From positions 1 to 64,000 of the forward strand of contig ONEG01000022.1 in the NCBI GenBank assembly GCA_900316845.1: a stretch of 64,000 bases of DNA. The letters run 5' to 3'. The DNA is from an uncultured Bacteroidales bacterium (GTDB lineage Bacteria > Bacteroidota > Bacteroidia > Bacteroidales > Paludibacteraceae). The translations under genes were made by a program, and so were the position numbers. Of this stretch, positions 61,796 through 64,000 are shown one piece after another. The notes under the pieces were generated by a model. That model saw only the letters and a list, made by a program, of their open reading frames with translations. It was not told the origin of the DNA and did no database searches. Position 1 is the stretch's first letter, and the number at the start of each line of letters is the position of its first letter.

Positions 61796-64000
61796 ATGAG
61801 GAAAAAACTATTTACACTTTTGCTTGCTATAGTGGCAAGCGCTGGAACGCTGTTTGCTTCCGATACGCAAGTTGATGGCATTTGGTATGATTTTGACGAT
61901 GCAAATCTAACAGCTTCGGTTACTTATCGAGGAAATTCTTCTAATGAATATGGAGGTGAATATGAAGGAAATCTCATTATTCCAGACAAAGTCATATTTA
62001 ATGGAAAAACTTATTCTGTTACAAAGGTAGGGAGTTTTGCTTGTTGGCCATATTCTAATTTAACTTCTGTTGTTTTGCCGAATACATTGACAGAAATTGA
62101 ATCGTATGCATTTGGAGGAAGTAGTGAGTTAGCTTCTATTAACATTCCTGATGGAATAACAAGTATTGGAACATATGCTTTTTATGGCTGTACTTCTTTA
62201 ATTTCTATCGATATTCCCAATAGTGTAACCTCTATTGGATCCCAAGCATTTTATGGAATAACTAATATTAATTATTTAGGAGATGTGATACCAAGTTCAT
62301 ATGATTTTGGCTATTGGGGAGCACAATGTATGAATGCATATAGAGATGGCGATTTGTTTTATTCTAATCAGAACAAAAGAGAACTATTAGCCTGCTTATC
62401 TTCTGCACAAGGCGAAATAGCCATTCCAAACGTGGTTAATAAGATAGGAAAGTATTGTTTTTTTAATTGTACTAAGATTACCACTATTATTATCCCTGAA
62501 AGTGTAGTTAGTATTGGCGCGTCTGCTTTTGAAAATTGTAAGCAATTGACCTCAATTGTAATCCCTAATAAAGTTTCAAGCATAGAAGATGGTACTTTTT
62601 CTAGTTGTGAAAATATGTTATCAGTCGTTATTGGCTCTAGTGTTAAATCAATTGGAGGAAACGCTTTTTCTAAATGCTATAGTATGCAAAGTGTATACAT
62701 GCTTCCAAATGATTGCCCTACTATAAGTTATAGTTCTTTGCTATTTAATACGTCTGCTCGTATTTACGTACCATTTGGTTGTATTCAAAAATATCTCTCT
62801 AATTCAATTTTTGAAAGTAAATTTAAAGATAATATTGAGCATATGCCTGTGCTCTCAAACATGAATATTTCTTCAACATCAAATCTAATTAGCTTTGTGG
62901 CAACTTATACTATATTAGTTTCGGTTGGCATTGAAGGCGGCGAACAGCAGGCAGGCAATGTATTAGAATATATAGGACTGGAACCAGACAGCGAGTACAA
63001 GGATGTTCCTGTGGTGCTGACTGCCAATACTGGTGAGACGGAGACGGTGAATGTTTCATTTACTACCACGGCTCTTGAACTGACCACCAAGCCCTCCAAG
63101 CCGGTGTCGAGCACGACGGCTATTCTGCTGGCAGAGACGAATATGTCCGATGCGGAAGTGAGTTGCGGATTTGAGTACAAGCGGAATGACGCACCGGCGG
63201 ATATGGACGGGACGAAAGTGTTCTGTCCGGTGGCTTCCGGTCAGATGGCAGGGCGACTCAAGAACCTCAAAGACGATGTGTATTACAAATACCGCGCGTT
63301 CTATCAGTCCGCGGCTGGTAATATGTACTACGGTGACTGGCAGTATATCTTCACCGGCGATGTGGCAGTAGAGTTTGACCCGATTCTCTATACCTATGGC
63401 GCAACGGTAGTCCGCGAGAACGAAGCCACCATCAGCGGTTACGCCCTCGCAGGCTCAGAGGATTTCACGGAGCAAGGCTTTGAATATTGGGCAGAGACGC
63501 GTGCAAACAACGGCGCAAACGCTCCGCGGCGTATGCCTGCGGCTCTTAACGAGCACTTCTTCGTGCAGGCAAGCGGTATCGCTTTGCACGCGACGCTGAC
63601 TGATCTGGATGCAGGAACAGTGTATAAGTACCGCGTATATGGCAAGGTAGGCGACCAGTATTACTATGGTTCGGAACAAACTTTCACTACGCAAGGCACC
63701 TACACACCGCCGACCTATACCATCACTTTTGCCAACTGGGACGGAACGGAATTGCAGACCTCGCAGGTAGAGGAAGGCACACTGCCCGAATATACCGGCG
63801 CAACACCCGAACGCCCTGAAGATGAACAATACACATATTCCTTCAATGGTTGGACACCTACTATCGTCATTGCATCGGCGGATGCTACCTATACAGCGAC
63901 TTATACTGCTACGCCGAAAAGCCAAGGCATCGAAGACATACAAGGGGACGATGTACAATGTACAAAAGTTCTCCGTGACGGTCAAATAGTCATTCTCCGC
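61796..64000 (+). CDS. BspA-like LRR surface protein, 3' end outside window
   Basis: 735 codons, open to the window end. A signal peptide (MRKKLFTLLLAIVASAGTLF) is followed by BspA/LRR_5 repeats (about 60-350; SLISIDIPNSVTSIGSQAFY type), then fibronectin-like strands (about 380-640) and a Listeria-Bacteroides-like module (TITFANWDGTELQTSQVEEG). The sorting-like tail (TKVLRDGQIVILR...) is cut by the window end. The first ~1.1 kb is strikingly AT-rich; near 62930 it switches to the GC-rich codon use of the genome. This looks like a mosaic of a transferred LRR domain and a resident C-terminal part. AAGGGAG precedes the ATG. Confidence 0.85.
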   Translation, partial: MRKKLFTLLLAIVASAGTLFASDTQVDGIWYDFDDANLTASVTYRGNSSNEYGGEYEGNLIIPDKVIFNGKTYSVTKVGSFACWPYSNLTSVVLPNTLTEIESYAFGGSSELASINIPDGITSIGTYAFYGCTSLISIDIPNSVTSIGSQAFYGITNINYLGDVIPSSYDFGYWGAQCMNAYRDGDLFYSNQNKRELLACLSSAQGEIAIPNVVNKIGKYCFFNCTKITTIIIPESVVSIGASAFENCKQLTSIVIPNKVSSIEDGTFSSCENMLSVVIGSSVKSIGGNAFSKCYSMQSVYMLPNDCPTISYSSLLFNTSARIYVPFGCIQKYLSNSIFESKFKDNIEHMPVLSNMNISSTSNLISFVATYTILVSVGIEGGEQQAGNVLEYIGLEPDSEYKDVPVVLTANTGETETVNVSFTTTALELTTKPSKPVSSTTAILLAETNMSDAEVSCGFEYKRNDAPADMDGTKVFCPVASGQMAGRLKNLKDDVYYKYRAFYQSAAGNMYYGDWQYIFTGDVAVEFDPILYTYGATVVRENEATISGYALAGSEDFTEQGFEYWAETRANNGANAPRRMPAALNEHFFVQASGIALHATLTDLDAGTVYKYRVYGKVGDQYYYGSEQTFTTQGTYTPPTYTITFANWDGTELQTSQVEEGTLPEYTGATPERPEDEQYTYSFNGWTPTIVIASADATYTATYTATPKSQGIEDIQGDDVQCTKVLRDGQIVILR

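Noticed and set aside
1..64000. CRISPR arrays
   Set aside because: The tandem repeats are 7-17 nt with no regular unique spacers, and no cas genes are present.
1..64000. Insertion sequences or transposases
   Set aside because: No transposase, integrase or recombinase gene was recognised; the only clear mobile-type protein is the intron HNH nuclease.

Overview
The window is bacterial chromosome from a member of the Bacteroidetes, most likely order Bacteroidales. The evidence is the promoter grammar (a TTTG box, 20 nt, then TAnnTTTG, found more than a dozen times), the str-S10-spc-alpha ribosomal order with no tuf between fusA and rpsJ, an OstA-like LPS-export protein, BspA-type and GLUG-type surface proteins, and short AT-rich spacers. 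The family cannot be fixed from the sequence alone.

Layout. 1-8.8 kb (+): envelope chaperones (lipoprotein and SurA/PpiC-like), an OstA-like protein, an outer-membrane barrel, dnaG, a radical SAM protein and a glycosyltransferase. 8.9-10.3 kb (+): tRNA-Glu, rpsT and an AraC regulator. 10.3-17.3 kb (-): HD hydrolase, lpxD, lpxC, lpxA, glnS, an HsdR_N-like protein and phoH. 17.4-18.3 kb (+): a tRNA-Leu(UAA) gene split in its anticodon by a group I intron that encodes an HNH nuclease. 18.3-22.1 kb (-): NlpC/P60 protein, metallo-beta-lactamase-fold hydrolase, radical SAM/SPASM protein, rpiB and marC. 22.2-24.3 kb: efp and an archaeal-type aspartyl-tRNA synthetase. 24.3-42.8 kb (-): the ribosomal megaoperon from rpsL to rplQ. 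42.9-51.7 kb: a second AraC regulator, a probable small RNA, a Spy-like protein, ssb, a GNAT-fold protein, a flippase, tonB, recG, rpsU, tRNA-Leu(CAA) and tcdA. 51.7-64 kb (+) is an accessory region: a BspA-like LRR protein, a 1910-residue GLUG/Ig-like protein, a displaced tcdA 3' end, a decayed DUF4160/DUF2442 pair, a RhuM gene between direct repeats, a structured non-coding stretch, and a BspA-like gene cut by the window end.

The strongest candidate for a little-described element is the tRNA-Leu(UAA) intron at 17508-18195. Helices P2 to P9 of a subgroup IC3-like group I ribozyme can be drawn from the sequence. The intron sits between anticodon bases 34 and 35, as in cyanobacteria and plastids, but carries an HNH nuclease whose last codons form the P2 hairpin.

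Three essential ribosomal loci (rplB, rpmC/rpsQ, rplE) carry internal deletions compared with their families. These are either assembly collapses or real lesions and should be checked in reads first. A genome-wide habit is also visible: short tandem or palindromic repeats, different at each locus, abut stop codons and are also inserted in frame inside several genes.
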